A stretch of DNA of 64,000 nucleotides from Acidimicrobiales bacterium (GCA_035294085.1 DATGLP010000026.1:93414-157413), one strand, 5' to 3'; counted from the stretch's first letter, positions 1 to 8,632 are shown. Notes: a model not told the origin generated them from the letters alone. Translations and numbers: made by a program.

Positions 1-1
1 G

Positions 2-421
2 CTCGGGCGGTCCTTCGGCACGCGCCGCAGCGAGCGGGCGACACGCGCCGAGGCAGCCGAGCTGCTCGAGCGGTTCGGCCTCGGCCGGCACCTGCGCGTG
101 CCGGCCGGCATGCTCTCCCTCGGGAGCCAGAAGATCATCGAGGTGGCCCGCGCCCTGCTCGCACGGCCCCGGCTCCTGCTCCTCGACGAGCCGGCGGCGG
201 GGCTGAGTGGGCCCGACGTCGAGGCCCTCGCTCGCCCGCTCGCCGAGTTCGCGAGCTCGGGGCTCGCCATCTTGATCGTCGAGCACGACCTCGAGCTCGT
301 GAAGCGGCTCTGCCCGACGGTCGTCGTCCTCGAGTTCGGCACCGTCCTCGCGGCCGGCGCGCCCGAGGAGGTCACGAGGCGCAAGGAGGTCGTCGCGGCC
401 TACCTCGGCGGTGAGACGTGA
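2..421 (+). CDS. livG: Branched-chain amino-acid ABC transporter ATP-binding protein, LivG-like (5' end outside window)
   Basis: This is the C-terminal part of an ABC ATPase; the frame is open from base 2, so the start and the Walker A motif lie outside the window. The visible part has a signature-like LSLGSQKIIEVARAL segment, in which the usual LSGGQ is altered, then Walker B RLLLLDEPAAGL and the switch histidine in LIVEHDLELV. The protein would drive uptake of branched-chain amino acids or similar amides at the cytoplasmic membrane. It overlaps the next gene by four bases (GTGA), the usual arrangement for LivG-LivF pairs, and a periplasmic binding protein follows. The permeases LivH and LivM are expected upstream. 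The family call is strong; the transported substrate is not known. Confidence 0.88.
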   Translation, partial: LGRSFGTRRSERATRAEAAELLERFGLGRHLRVPAGMLSLGSQKIIEVARALLARPRLLLLDEPAAGLSGPDVEALARPLAEFASSGLAILIVEHDLELVKRLCPTVVVLEFGTVLAAGAPEEVTRRKEVVAAYLGGET

Positions 422-1137
422 CGGCGATGCTGCAGGTCCGAGGCGTCGAGGCCGGGTACGGGCGCGTCCAGGTGCTGCGGGGCGTGTCGCTCGAGGTCGC
501 CGAGGGCGAGATCGTCGCCGTGCTCGGGGCGAACGGCGCCGGCAAGACGACGACGCTACGCGCGATCTCCGGCGTGGTCCCGGCCTGGCGCGGGGAGATC
601 TCCTTCCTCGGCCGCCGCCTCACGAGAGAGCCACCCGAGGCGCGCGCCGCGCTCGGCCTCGGTCACGTTCCCGAGGGGCGGGGCATCCTCGCCTCGCTCA
701 CGGTCGAGGAGAACCTCATGCTCGGCCGCCACCTGCGGCGCGAGCGCCGCGGCGTCCTGGAGCGCGATCGCGACCGACTCCTCGACCTCTTCCCGGCGCT
801 GCGCCGCCGGCTCGGCTTGCCAGCGTCGTCGCTGTCGGGCGGCGAGCAGCAGATGCTGGCCCTCGCGCGCGCCCTGCTGTGCCGACCGAAGCTGCTCATG
901 GTCGACGAGATGTCCTTCGGGCTCGCCCCGATCGTCGTGAACCAGCTGTTCGACCTCGTACGCCAGCTGCGCGAGGAGGGGACGACGTTCCTCGTGGTCG
1001 AGCAGCAGGCGGGGGTGCTCGCGATCTGCGACCGGACCTACGTCTTGAGCGGTGGGGTCACCGAGACGGAGGAGACCCTCGGCAGGGCGGTCAGCCGCGA
1101 GGACCTCGTGCGTTCGTACCTCGGCGCGCGGGCGTGA
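418..1137 (+). CDS. livF: Branched-chain amino-acid ABC transporter ATP-binding protein LivF
   Basis: The 239-residue protein has the full ABC ATPase set: Walker A GANGAGKT at residues 37-44, signature LSGGEQQ near residue 140, Walker B LLMVDEMSFGLAP and a final H-loop region in which VVEQQ replaces the more common VEHD, as is typical of LivF. The length matches the family. It starts with GTG in a four-base overlap with the preceding LivG-like gene, so the two are translationally coupled. Together they form the motor of a high-affinity amino-acid importer whose binding protein follows. The substrate could be leucine/isoleucine/valine or a related amide or urea; the sequence does not decide this. 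Confidence 0.92.
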   Translation: MTAMLQVRGVEAGYGRVQVLRGVSLEVAEGEIVAVLGANGAGKTTTLRAISGVVPAWRGEISFLGRRLTREPPEARAALGLGHVPEGRGILASLTVEENLMLGRHLRRERRGVLERDRDRLLDLFPALRRRLGLPASSLSGGEQQMLALARALLCRPKLLMVDEMSFGLAPIVVNQLFDLVRQLREEGTTFLVVEQQAGVLAICDRTYVLSGGVTETEETLGRAVSREDLVRSYLGARA

Positions 1138-1276
1138 CCGAGGACGGGGCCGGTGCAGCGAGCCGGCCGGGTTGAAGGGGGGAAGCCCAGCGAGGAGACG
1201 GAGCATGCAGTCAGTGAGGTGCAAGAACCAGACGTGCGGCGCGGGCACGGCCCGCGCGAAGAGGGGAGTGAGCGCA

Positions 1277-2515
1277 ATGAACGGGTCGTTGAGACGCAGG
1301 CTCGGGAAGGTGGGCGTCGCCGCGCTCTTGGCCGCGGCCATGGTCGCGCCGTCGGCACTGACGGCCGCGGCGAGCCCGCGCGCGAAGGCGCGCTACTCGC
1401 AGGGCGCGAGCGCGAAGGAGATCCTCGTCGGGTCCACCATGCCGCTCACCGGCGGCGCGGCCGTGGCCGGCGAGCAGTTCCGCGCCGGCATGCTCGCCGC
1501 CATCCAGGAGGTGAACGCGCACGGCGGCATCAACGGCCGCAAGATCGTGCCGACGATCCTCGACGATGGCTTCCAGCCGGCGCGCTCGGTCGCGAACATC
1601 CTCCGGCTCACCGAGCAGGACAAGGTCTTCGTCATCGACACGCCGGTCGGATCGGCCGAGATTCCGGGCAGCTACCCGCTCGTCAAGCAGACCGGGATCC
1701 CGATGTTCGGCCCGTACCTGCCGCCCGACCCGAACCTGCGGTCGGTCTTCCTGCTCGCGACGCCGCACGTCGCGCAGGCGCGCGTCATCATGGACTGGCT
1801 GGCGACGCAGAAGGTGAAGGGGAAGCGGGTCACGCGCGTCGCCTTCCTCGGCCAGCAGAACGACTACGGCGAGGCGGTCCTCCACGGCATGCAGCAGCAG
1901 GCCGGGGTCGACAAGCTGAAGATCGTCGCCGTCGGCTACACCCAGACGAACAGCACCGACATCAGCTCGGCGGTGCTCGCCGTGAAGGCGGCGAACCCGC
2001 AGGCGGTCGTGCTCGCCACCGACAACACCCAGTCGATCCTCGCCCTCCAGCAGGCGCAGCAGCTCGGCTGGCACCCGCTCTTCGTCGGCGACTCCTCGGC
2101 GGCCAATACCGGCACGCCCGTGGTCGTCCAACCTGCGGGGTCGGCCGCCAAGGGGCTCTACGGCGCGCTCGTCGCCGCGCTCCCGACCGGCAACTCGAAG
2201 GCGCTTCGCGTGTACCGGGCCGCGGTGAACAAGATCGACCCCAGCGCGACGTCGTCCGCCTACGCGCTGCAGGCCTACGCGCAGAACCTGATCCTCTTCG
2301 AGATCCTGCGGCGCATGGGCAACGACCTCACCTGGGCGAACTTCATCAAGACGGCGCAGTCGCTCAAGCACTACGACACGGGCCTCCTGCCGCCGATCTC
2401 CTTCGGGAACCTGCCCGGCGGCCACACGGGCTCTCACGGCGCCGCCATCGCCGAGTGGACCGGGTCGGCCTGGAAGATCGTCCAGAACTTCCGCAACCCG
2501 AAGAACAAGCGCTAG
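1277..2515 (+). CDS. ABC transporter substrate-binding protein, LivJ/LivK type
   Basis: The protein is a Leu/Ile/Val-type periplasmic binding protein of about 412 residues. The ATG at 1277 gives an N-terminus with two arginines, a hydrophobic stretch (VAALLAAAMVAPSAL) and an AxA-type cleavage region, that is a signal peptide, followed by the mature start KEILVGSTMPLTGG that is typical of the family. An AGGGGAG ribosome site precedes this ATG; an ATG at 1204 with GAGGAG would add about 24 residues before the signal peptide and is less likely. There is no lipobox cysteine, so anchoring is unclear. It sits after livG-livF and is followed by a strong hairpin, so it ends the operon. Confidence 0.9.
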   Translation: MNGSLRRRLGKVGVAALLAAAMVAPSALTAAASPRAKARYSQGASAKEILVGSTMPLTGGAAVAGEQFRAGMLAAIQEVNAHGGINGRKIVPTILDDGFQPARSVANILRLTEQDKVFVIDTPVGSAEIPGSYPLVKQTGIPMFGPYLPPDPNLRSVFLLATPHVAQARVIMDWLATQKVKGKRVTRVAFLGQQNDYGEAVLHGMQQQAGVDKLKIVAVGYTQTNSTDISSAVLAVKAANPQAVVLATDNTQSILALQQAQQLGWHPLFVGDSSAANTGTPVVVQPAGSAAKGLYGALVAALPTGNSKALRVYRAAVNKIDPSATSSAYALQAYAQNLILFEILRRMGNDLTWANFIKTAQSLKHYDTGLLPPISFGNLPGGHTGSHGAAIAEWTGSAWKIVQNFRNPKNKR

Positions 2516-2540
2516 GAGGGGTCGAAGCGCTGGCGCGCCT

Positions 2541-2565
2541 GGCCCCCGGCTCGCCGCCGGGGGCC
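2541..2565. terminator. Bidirectional hairpin terminator between convergent genes
   Basis: GGCCCCCGGC and GCCGGGGGCC form a perfect 10-bp stem around a 5-base loop, between the end of the binding-protein gene and the end of the convergent acetyltransferase gene. There is no T-run, which is usual for terminators in GC-rich actinobacteria. Confidence 0.7.
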
Positions 2566-2591
2566 GGGTCGCGCGCCCGGCCTCGGCTCGG

Positions 2592-3686
2592 TCACCGGCG
2601 ACCGGAGGCGCCGCTGCGGCTGCGCAGCCGGCCGACGCCACGCAGCGTCCGGCGGACCCCGGCGCGCACCCTCGGGTGCGCGAGGACGTAGCCCGTCGCC
2701 GCCTGGCGCGGGGCGCGCCAGGCCCGTCGGACGAGCGCCTCGAGGCAGCGGCGCTCGACGGCGCCGGCGAAGACGTCGTAGCGGGTCGTCGCGAGCGTGG
2801 CCTTGTATGGCTCGTCGCCCGGGCCGAGGTCGACCTCGCGCAGCCCGAGCGCGGCGGCGTCCTCGATCACGTGGTACCAGCGCAGCGTGCCCGGCGAGTA
2901 GCGCCCGAAGGCCGGGTCGTAGGCGTTGAACCAGGTGGCGAGGACGGCGTCCGAGCAGAGGGAGAAGTCGACGGCGATGACGGTGTCCCCTGCCGACAAG
3001 GTGGAGAGCCGGCCGCTCAGGTCGAGCTCGCCGGTCGCCGCGAGGAGCTCGACGAGCTCGACGACCCAGCGCCTGGCGAGGGGGTCGGGCCAGCCGCTGC
3101 GCCGGTACTGCGCGGACTTCCAGCGGACGAGCAGGGCGAGCGCGGTGGGGTCGCGGATCCCGCCTCGGAAGACGGCTGCGCCGTGGTGCTCGGCGAGGCG
3201 GCTCCGGCGCCTCTCGGCCTCCCGCAGGGCGTGCGCGTGCTCGAGGGTCGCGCGCTCGAGGTAGGCGTCGTAGCCGCCGGAGACGTCGACGGCATGGCCG
3301 GCGAGGACCCTCAGGCCCGCCGCCGTCGAGCGCTCGCCCGCCCGGAGGTGCTCGAACTCGATCGCGGCGAGGCCGCAACGGGCCAGCACTGCCGCGAGGT
3401 CGAGCGGCCGGCCCGGCGCCTGGACGACCGCCTCGATCCCCGCGAGGCGCGCCGCCAGGCCCGTCGCGATGCCGCCGCGGCGCACGGTCATCGGGACGAA
3501 GGCCACGATCGCTCCGTCCTCCTCGACGACCGCGACGCGCGTGCGGCGGTCGACGGCGTCGACCGCTCTGGCGAAGGTCGGCGAGCAGAAGGGGTTGGCG
3601 AGGTCGGGCGCGCTGGCCTGGAGCTTGTGCCAGGTCGCGACCTCCGACGCCCCGAGCTCGCCCGGGCGGAGCAGGCTCGCCTTCAT
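2592..3686 (-). CDS. GNAT-fold acetyltransferase, CelD/FemAB-like (Acetyltransf_6 type)
   Basis: The 364-residue protein resembles the large family annotated as GNAT acetyltransferase/CelD (BioF2-like). The N-terminal half carries a WHKLQASAPDLANPFCSPTFARAV-like opening that is typical of the family, and the C-terminal half contains the conserved segment around WKSAQYRRSGW and a second GNAT repeat with FSLCSDAVLATWFNAYDPAFGRYSPG. Such proteins transfer acyl or aminoacyl groups in envelope or exopolysaccharide synthesis; the substrate cannot be told here. The ATG at 3686 was chosen because the reading frame upstream is low in family resemblance. It converges with the Liv binding protein. Confidence 0.75.
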   Translation of the reverse strand: MKASLLRPGELGASEVATWHKLQASAPDLANPFCSPTFARAVDAVDRRTRVAVVEEDGAIVAFVPMTVRRGGIATGLAARLAGIEAVVQAPGRPLDLAAVLARCGLAAIEFEHLRAGERSTAAGLRVLAGHAVDVSGGYDAYLERATLEHAHALREAERRRSRLAEHHGAAVFRGGIRDPTALALLVRWKSAQYRRSGWPDPLARRWVVELVELLAATGELDLSGRLSTLSAGDTVIAVDFSLCSDAVLATWFNAYDPAFGRYSPGTLRWYHVIEDAAALGLREVDLGPGDEPYKATLATTRYDVFAGAVERRCLEALVRRAWRAPRQAATGYVLAHPRVRAGVRRTLRGVGRLRSRSGASGRR

Positions 3687-3868
3687 GGTGCGTACGCCCG
3701 GCGCGCCGTGCGCCTGGAGCGTGCTGCGCCCGGCGCGTCCCGCGGCATGCGCCCCCTCCCGTGACGGCCGGCGCGACGTCTGCGCGCCCGCGCGGTACTT
3801 TCCCGGCGACGCGCGCCGCCATGCGCGGTGCTGGCGATCGCGCTCGTGGCGGGGCCCGCTGGCGCGCG

Positions 3869-4099
3869 CTAGCCGGCAGGCGGTCGCTGCGCGATGCCCC
3901 GGGCGAGGAGGAGGGCCTCGCGAGGATGGCGCCCGGCGCGCGCCGCGAGCCAGCAGGCGACGGGCGCCGCGGTGCGCTCGGAGGCGTGGGCGGCCGCGGC
4001 AGCGAGCGCGAGCAGGTCGTCGACCTCGTCGCCGGTCGGTGCCTCCGTCCCGAGCGCCTTGGCGAGGCGCGCCGTGAACTCGGCGGCGGTCATCCCCAT
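3869..4099 (-). CDS. Small DUF6457-like protein
   Basis: A 76-residue acidic, helical protein of unknown function. The pattern ALGTEAPTGDEVDDLLALAAAAAHASERTAAPVACWLAARAGR resembles the small actinobacterial DUF6457 family, whose members are often near molybdenum-cofactor genes; no such gene is visible here. A TAGGAT box on the minus strand at 4144-4149 could be its -10, which would leave a leader of about 40 bases. The family call rests on pattern memory only. Confidence 0.5.
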   Translation of the reverse strand: MGMTAAEFTARLAKALGTEAPTGDEVDDLLALAAAAAHASERTAAPVACWLAARAGRHPREALLLARGIAQRPPAG

Positions 4100-4192
4100 C
4101 GTTCCCGCACCTCGCCCCCGCAGGTCCCTGCCGAGGGCGGCAGCATCCTAGCCGGGGCGTCCCGTGCCGTTTCGGGCGCGCGCGGCCGCGGG

Positions 4193-4450
4193 TAGGGAAG
4201 CGACGTGAAGGCCGGCGTTCGGCTCGTGACCGCTCGCTCGCCGTGGCGCGTCGCCGGGCCGCGCGGCGGCGCGCCACGCGCCTGTCGCCTCGTCCCGGCA
4301 CCGTCCGGCCTCGCCGGCTCGCAGCGGTCCCGCGCTCCTCGCCAGCGGGAGCCGCCCGCCGCTCGCCGCCGGTCGTTGCCACCGGCAGCGAGCGCGCCGG
4401 CAGCCTCCACGGATCGGTCGGACCGAGAGGAGCAGGGCGGATGGAGCTGA
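4193..4450 (+). promoter_or_regulatory. Possible leaderless promoter with leader ORF before the 4441 gene
   Basis: TAGGGA at 4193-4198 lies six bases before a GTG at 4205, the spacing seen at other putative leaderless genes in this window. The ORF from that GTG runs 81 codons to a TGA at 4448-4450, overlapping the ATG at 4441 by ten bases. Its product is Arg/Ala/Pro-rich and looks non-functional, so it may act only as a translated leader. The region 4100-4440 shows no other feature. Confidence 0.3.
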
Positions 4451-4815
4451 GCAAGCAGACGTGGCGGGGAACCATGAAGCGGCAGTGCCGAGACCTGCTG
4501 GCCGGCCTCGGCCGCAGCGCCCGGGAGGTGGCGAGCTCGCTGGAGGCCGCCGGGGTGCGGGCGACGGCTCGCGACCCCGAGGGTTGTGCCGTCGCCGTGT
4601 ACCTGCGGGCGATCCTCGGGGCCGACGAGCGCGTGCGCTCGCTGCAGGTGAGCGAGAGCAACGTCTTGATCCGGCCCTCCCCGCGCTGGCGCCTGGCCGT
4701 GGTGGTGCCGCTCCCCCAACCGGTGCGGGAGTTCATCGCCGCCTTCGATGCCGAGCGCTTCCCCACCCTCCTGCGGCGCGCCCGCCCGCCCGTCGCGCGC
4801 CAGCCCGTCGCCTAG
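4441..4815 (+). CDS. Hypothetical protein
   Basis: A 124-residue protein that I do not recognise. The ATG is preceded by a good GAGAGGAG ribosome site. The protein opens with a helical region (TWRGTMKRQCRDLLAGLGRSAREVASSLEAAGV), then an EGCAVAVYLRAIL segment and a basic, hydrophobic middle (VLIRPSPRWRLAVVVPLPQPVREFIAAFDAERFP). It has no signal peptide or membrane segment. Codon use fits its neighbours, and a strong convergent hairpin follows, so it is probably a real gene read as a single unit. Confidence 0.6.
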   Translation: MELSKQTWRGTMKRQCRDLLAGLGRSAREVASSLEAAGVRATARDPEGCAVAVYLRAILGADERVRSLQVSESNVLIRPSPRWRLAVVVPLPQPVREFIAAFDAERFPTLLRRARPPVARQPVA

Positions 4816-4832
4816 GTCAGGCCAGCTGGACT

Positions 4833-4872
4833 GCCGCCGCCCCGGCCCGGCCGAGCCGGCCGGGGCGGCGGC
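4833..4872. terminator. Bidirectional hairpin terminator
   Basis: A perfect 15-bp stem (left arm 4833-4847, right arm 4858-4872, loop of ten bases) lies exactly between two convergent stop codons at 4815 and 4873. It is the strongest hairpin noticed in the window and has no T-run. Confidence 0.75.
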
Positions 4873-5466
4873 TCAGGCCGGGCCTCGCGCCGAGGCCGGG
4901 CCGTCGAGCCGGGTGCGCTGGACGGCGTCCAGCGCGTCGCGCAGGCGGGAGATCCACGCCGCCTCGTTCTGGCGCACGAGCTCGACGCACCAGGCGAGCG
5001 CCTCGCTGCGGGAGCTCGCGACGCCGGCCTCGACGAGGGTGTCGAGGACCTGGCGCTGGGGGAGGCCGAGGCGCGTCATGACCGGGATCCCGGCCGACGT
5101 GAACAGCACGCTCAGCCCGCCGGCGCGCGCCCCCCACGAGAGCTTGCGACCGAACCGCTCCTGCGCGGCGCGTGCGAGGCGCAGCCGCTGCTCTCTGGTC
5201 TGCTCGCGGAAGCGCTCGATGCGCTCGCGCTCGCCGGAGGCTCCCGTCGTACCCTCGTCGTCGGGCAGGGTCCCGACGACGAGGATCTCGTAGTCGTCGA
5301 CGGTCACTGCCGGCTCGCCGACGAACCAGCTGGCGTCGAGGCTCTCGGCGAGCCACGCGGCGATCTGGGCGCGCGCTTCGGGCGTCGTCGCCGAGCGTCC
5401 CCGGCGGTCGAGGTTGAGCGTCCAGTTCCTGCGGCCCCGCTCGGCACCGCCCGGGGGTGCTCGCAT
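4873..5466 (-). CDS. Hypothetical protein with possible DNA-binding-like C-terminus
   Basis: A 197-residue protein that I do not recognise. The middle is rich in Arg/Glu helices (SGERERIERFREQTREQRLRLARAAQERFG). The C-terminal 70 residues (GLPQRQVLDTLVEAGVASSRSEALAWCVELV) recall ribbon-helix-helix or antitoxin-like segments in which a short strand is followed by SRSEAL. The start at 5466 lies back to back with the zinc-ribbon gene on the other strand, so the two share a divergent promoter region. Function is unknown. Confidence 0.6.
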   Translation of the reverse strand: MRAPPGGAERGRRNWTLNLDRRGRSATTPEARAQIAAWLAESLDASWFVGEPAVTVDDYEILVVGTLPDDEGTTGASGERERIERFREQTREQRLRLARAAQERFGRKLSWGARAGGLSVLFTSAGIPVMTRLGLPQRQVLDTLVEAGVASSRSEALAWCVELVRQNEAAWISRLRDALDAVQRTRLDGPASARGPA

Positions 5467-5526
5467 GGCTCCATCTTTGTGGACGGCCGCGTGCTGTCAA
5501 GTCCGCTGCGAGGCGCCCCGGGACGG

Positions 5527-5532
5527 TACGCT
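5527..5532 (+). promoter_or_regulatory. -10 box of a probable leaderless promoter
   Basis: TACGCT lies seven bases before the GTG at 5540, matching the TANNNT-to-start spacing found at several other genes here. Confidence 0.45.
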
Positions 5533-5539
5533 GCGACTC

Positions 5540-5737
5540 GTGGCCGACGACTCGGCGAGCCTCGAGCTCGCCTGCCCGCGCTGTGGCGAGCTCGTGCGGG
5601 AGCGCTTCTACGGGCCCTGCCGCCGGTGCCGGGACGAGCTCGCGGCCAGCCTGGCCCGGCCGGCGCACGCCGCGGAGCGCGTCGAGTACGTGCCGAGGGC
5701 GAACGTCGTCGCGAACCACGTGGCGACGAAGGACTAG
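5540..5737 (+). CDS. Small zinc-ribbon protein
   Basis: A 65-residue protein with one zinc-ribbon: CPRCGEL and, 16 residues on, CRRCRDEL, which would bind one zinc ion through four cysteines. The GTG at 5540 is preferred because a TACGCT box lies seven bases upstream; an ATG at 5465 in the same frame would add 25 residues overlapping the divergent gene. The C-terminal tail (VEYVPRANVVANHVATKD) ends with a short conserved-looking motif. Such proteins are usually small nucleic-acid or protein adaptors; the role here is unknown. Confidence 0.6.
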   Translation: MADDSASLELACPRCGELVRERFYGPCRRCRDELAASLARPAHAAERVEYVPRANVVANHVATKD

Positions 5738-5752
5738 CGGCCGAGGCCGGGC

Positions 5753-7258
5753 GTGGTGACGGCGACCGAGGCGGGGGTCGCGCCGGGCGACCGGGCGTTC
5801 CACGTCGAGGTGCACGGGATCGACCACATCCCCGAGTCCGAGCGCTGGGCGACGCCGCGGCACCTGTTCTGGATGTGGGCGGGGGCGAGCTTCCAGATCG
5901 AGTACTTCGTCTACGGCGTCATCTTGATGGCGTTCTTCGGCCTCAGCTTCGTCCAGGCCGTCGTGCTCATCGTCGTCGGCAACGCCTCGTTCCTCCTCCT
6001 CGGCCTGACGAGCCTGCAAGGTCCCGACGCGGGGACGACGGCCATGACGATCACGCGCGCCAGCTACGGGCCGAACGGCGCGCGCGTCCCGACGCTGTTC
6101 AACTGGCTCACGCAGGTCGGCTTCGAGACCGAGGGCCTCGTCCTCGTCGTCTACGCAGCGGAGGTCCTCGCACGCAAGGCGGGCTTCGCCCCCGGCACGC
6201 CGGCGAAGGTCGCCTTCATCCTCCTCGCCGTGCTCGCCCAGCTCACCTTGCCGCTGCTCGGGCACGCCACGATCGTGCGGACGCTGCGCGCCCTCACGGT
6301 GCCCTTCGTCGTCCTCTTCGCGATCCTCGCCGGCCTCACCCTCGGGAAGGCCCACACGGGCGTGGTGGCGCACGGCGCCGACTGGCGGGGGCTGAGCGTC
6401 GGCCTCGCCTTCACGATCGCGCTCGCGGGCCTCGGGTGGACCGAGAACGGCAACGACTACTCGCGCTACCTGCCGCGCCGTGCGAGCAAACCTGCGATCG
6501 TCGGCTGGGTCTTCCTCGGGACCGCCCTCCCCGAGATCCTCGTCATGACGCTCGGCGCGGCGGTCGGCACCTACGCGTCGGCGATCGCCACCGGGGAGAA
6601 CCCGTTTGCCGCCTTCCTCTCCCCCCACGTCGTCGCCACGGGGTTCGTCGTACCGCTCCTCGTCGTGGCCATCTTGCAGCTGTTCGCGATCAACAGCCTC
6701 GACCTGTACTCCTCGGGCGTCACGCTCCAGACGCTCGGGCTGCGCGTCCGGCGCTGGCAGGCGGTGCTCGTCGACACCGTCATCGCCTGCGGCCTCACCG
6801 TCTACGCCGTGTTCGACTCCTCCTTCTCGACGCTGCTCAAGGACTTCGCCGACTGCGTCATCTGCTGGATCGCCCCGTGGATGGCGATCTTCCTCGTCGA
6901 CTGGGCGCTGCGGCGCTTCCGCTACGCGCCGTCCGAGCTGCAGCGTCTGGACCCCGGCGGCCTCTACTACCGGCGAGGCGGCGTCCACTGGCCGGCGATC
7001 GTGGCGCAGGCCCTCGGCACCTTCGGCGCCGTCGAGGCGCTGTCGCAGACGTTCTTCGTGGGGCAGATCTCACGCTGGGTGGGCGCGGATCGCGCCGGCG
7101 TCTTCCCCGACTTCAGCATCTACATCGGCGTTGCCGTGGCCGCCGTGACCTACCTCGTGCTCGCCTGGCGCCGCCTCTCGGTCGAGGCCCGCCGGCAGGA
7201 GGAGCTGGCGCCGTCCCCCGAGGGGCTGTCCGCCCAGCTGACCGGCACCCGGACCTGA
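5753..7258 (+). CDS. NCS1-family nucleobase/cation symporter (purine-cytosine permease type)
   Basis: The 501-residue membrane protein has about twelve hydrophobic segments and features of the NCS1 family: the N-terminal HGIDHIPESERWATPRHLFWMW motif before the first membrane span, GLTSLQGPDAGT in the loop after the second, and a WTENGNDYSRYLP segment in the middle. It should import a purine, cytosine or related base with sodium ions or protons. It is followed at once by two convergent phosphoribosyltransferase genes, which supports a role in base salvage. The exact substrate is not readable from sequence. Confidence 0.85.
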   Translation: MVTATEAGVAPGDRAFHVEVHGIDHIPESERWATPRHLFWMWAGASFQIEYFVYGVILMAFFGLSFVQAVVLIVVGNASFLLLGLTSLQGPDAGTTAMTITRASYGPNGARVPTLFNWLTQVGFETEGLVLVVYAAEVLARKAGFAPGTPAKVAFILLAVLAQLTLPLLGHATIVRTLRALTVPFVVLFAILAGLTLGKAHTGVVAHGADWRGLSVGLAFTIALAGLGWTENGNDYSRYLPRRASKPAIVGWVFLGTALPEILVMTLGAAVGTYASAIATGENPFAAFLSPHVVATGFVVPLLVVAILQLFAINSLDLYSSGVTLQTLGLRVRRWQAVLVDTVIACGLTVYAVFDSSFSTLLKDFADCVICWIAPWMAIFLVDWALRRFRYAPSELQRLDPGGLYYRRGGVHWPAIVAQALGTFGAVEALSQTFFVGQISRWVGADRAGVFPDFSIYIGVAVAAVTYLVLAWRRLSVEARRQEELAPSPEGLSAQLTGTRT

Positions 7259-7265
7259 GCTCGCG

Positions 7266-7916
7266 TCAGGTCACCGGGAGGGCCGTGCCCGCGTCCGGCG
7301 ACCCGCCGTCCCAGTCCTCGACGAGCGCGCCCGTCGCGTCGCGGCGGAATACGGGGACCGCCCCGAGGCTGCGCACGAGGTCGGCATCGGTGCCGAGCAC
7401 GTCTCGCCAGCGCGCCGCCTCCGTCATGAGCGCCCCGATGGCGACCGGCTCGGCCCCGACCCGCCGGAGCAGCGAGAGCGCCGCCTGGGCGGAGGCACCG
7501 GTCGAGATGACGTCGTCGACGAGGGCGACGCGACGCCCTTCGACCGCGTGGACGCGCGCTCGGTCGAACAGGAGCCGCTGGGTGGCGCTCGTCGTGATGG
7601 ACCGGACGGGCTCGGCGATGGCGTCGGCGAGGTGGATCTTCGGCGTCTTCTGCAAGATGAGGTAGTCGTCGAGTCCGAGCGCGCGCGTGATCTCGATCGC
7701 GAGGGGGATCCCCATGGTCGCGACCGAGGCGACGATGTCCACCCCGAGGGGCGCGAGCAGCTCGGCGAGCTCCTCGCCGGCTCGAGCGCTGAAGCGCACG
7801 CCGTGATCGACCGTGATGAGGAGCGCGATGGCGAGCCCGTCGGCGATCTCGACGACCGGCAGGTCGACGACCTGGGAGCCGATGCGCGCCTGGTACCTGC
7901 CGGCCGGGGTGACCAC
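7266..7916 (-). CDS. Type I phosphoribosyltransferase (adenine/xanthine PRT-like)
   Basis: The 216-residue protein has the PRPP-binding loop VALVDDVISTGAS near residue 130, in the form of two hydrophobic residues, two acids and an STG turn. An N-terminal region with GIPLAIEI and a flexible loop (LQKTPKIHLADAIAEPVRSITT) resembles adenine and orotate PRTases. It would attach a base to PRPP to give the nucleotide. It starts with GTG and lies 48 bases downstream of the uracil PRTase-like gene on the same strand, so both are probably one transcript. Confidence 0.75.
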   Translation of the reverse strand: MVTPAGRYQARIGSQVVDLPVVEIADGLAIALLITVDHGVRFSARAGEELAELLAPLGVDIVASVATMGIPLAIEITRALGLDDYLILQKTPKIHLADAIAEPVRSITTSATQRLLFDRARVHAVEGRRVALVDDVISTGASAQAALSLLRRVGAEPVAIGALMTEAARWRDVLGTDADLVRSLGAVPVFRRDATGALVEDWDGGSPDAGTALPVT

Positions 7917-7963
7917 GGGGCGCGATGCTGCCCGTTCGGGCTCTCGCCCGCAAGGCGGCTCGC

Positions 7964-8632
7964 TCAGCGCGGCGGGGGGCCGAAGAGGCGGTCGCCCGGG
8001 TCGCCGAGGCCGGGGACGACGAAGCCACGCTCGTCGAGCTCGGGGTCGACCGCGGCGCAGGCGACGAGCACCTTCGGGTGGCGCTCGTGGAAGGCCGCGA
8101 GGCCCGGGCGCGAGGCGATGATGCTCAGGACGATCGGGCTCGGCGCCGAGCGCGCCTCGAGCATGGTGCAGACCTCACTCACCGAGCCGCCCGTCGCGAT
8201 GACCGGGTGGCACACGACGACGCGCCGGTGGGCGAGGTTCGAGGGGAGGGAGTCGAGGTATACCTCGGGGCGCAGCGTCTCGGGGTCCCGTCGGATGCCG
8301 ACGTGCGCCACCTCGCTGCGCGCCACGAGCGTGAGGAGCGCATCGACCATCCCGAGGCCGGCGCGCAGCACCGGGACGAAGAGGACGGTCTCGGCGAGCA
8401 CGCGGCAGGAGGCGTAGCTCGCCACCGGCGTCGACACGAGGCGCTCCCGGGTGGCGAGGTCGTGCAGCGCCTCGTAGGCGACGAGGGCGGCGATCTCGCC
8501 GAGGCGCTGGCGGAAGACCGCCGCGTCGGTGGCGGCGTCGCGCACCAGCGCGAGCCGGTCCGCGACGCAGGGGTGCTCGACGACGAGGACGTTGGGTGCC
8601 TGCACCTGCCCATCTTGGCCGCTCGCGGCCAT
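7964..8632 (-). CDS. upp: Uracil phosphoribosyltransferase-like protein
   Basis: The C-terminal GFVVPGLGDPGDRLFG is the uracil-binding signature of UPRTase and the N-terminal VLVVEHPCVADRLALVRD matches the family opening. The PRPP loop reads CHPVIATGGS where the family normally has DPMLATGGS, so an aspartate is replaced by histidine. The reaction is uracil plus PRPP to UMP. Starts are possible at 8605 (GTG, closest to family length), 8632 (ATG) and 8689 (GTG, eight bases after a TACGAG box, thus possibly leaderless); 8632 is given as a compromise. Activity with the altered loop is uncertain. Confidence 0.75.
   Translation of the reverse strand: MAASGQDGQVQAPNVLVVEHPCVADRLALVRDAATDAAVFRQRLGEIAALVAYEALHDLATRERLVSTPVASYASCRVLAETVLFVPVLRAGLGMVDALLTLVARSEVAHVGIRRDPETLRPEVYLDSLPSNLAHRRVVVCHPVIATGGSVSEVCTMLEARSAPSPIVLSIIASRPGLAAFHERHPKVLVACAAVDPELDERGFVVPGLGDPGDRLFGPPPR

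Noticed and set aside
4090..4719. A 209-codon minus-strand reading frame
   Set aside because: It is antisense to the better-supported gene at 4441 and has Arg/His/Pro-rich composition typical of GC-rich shadow frames.
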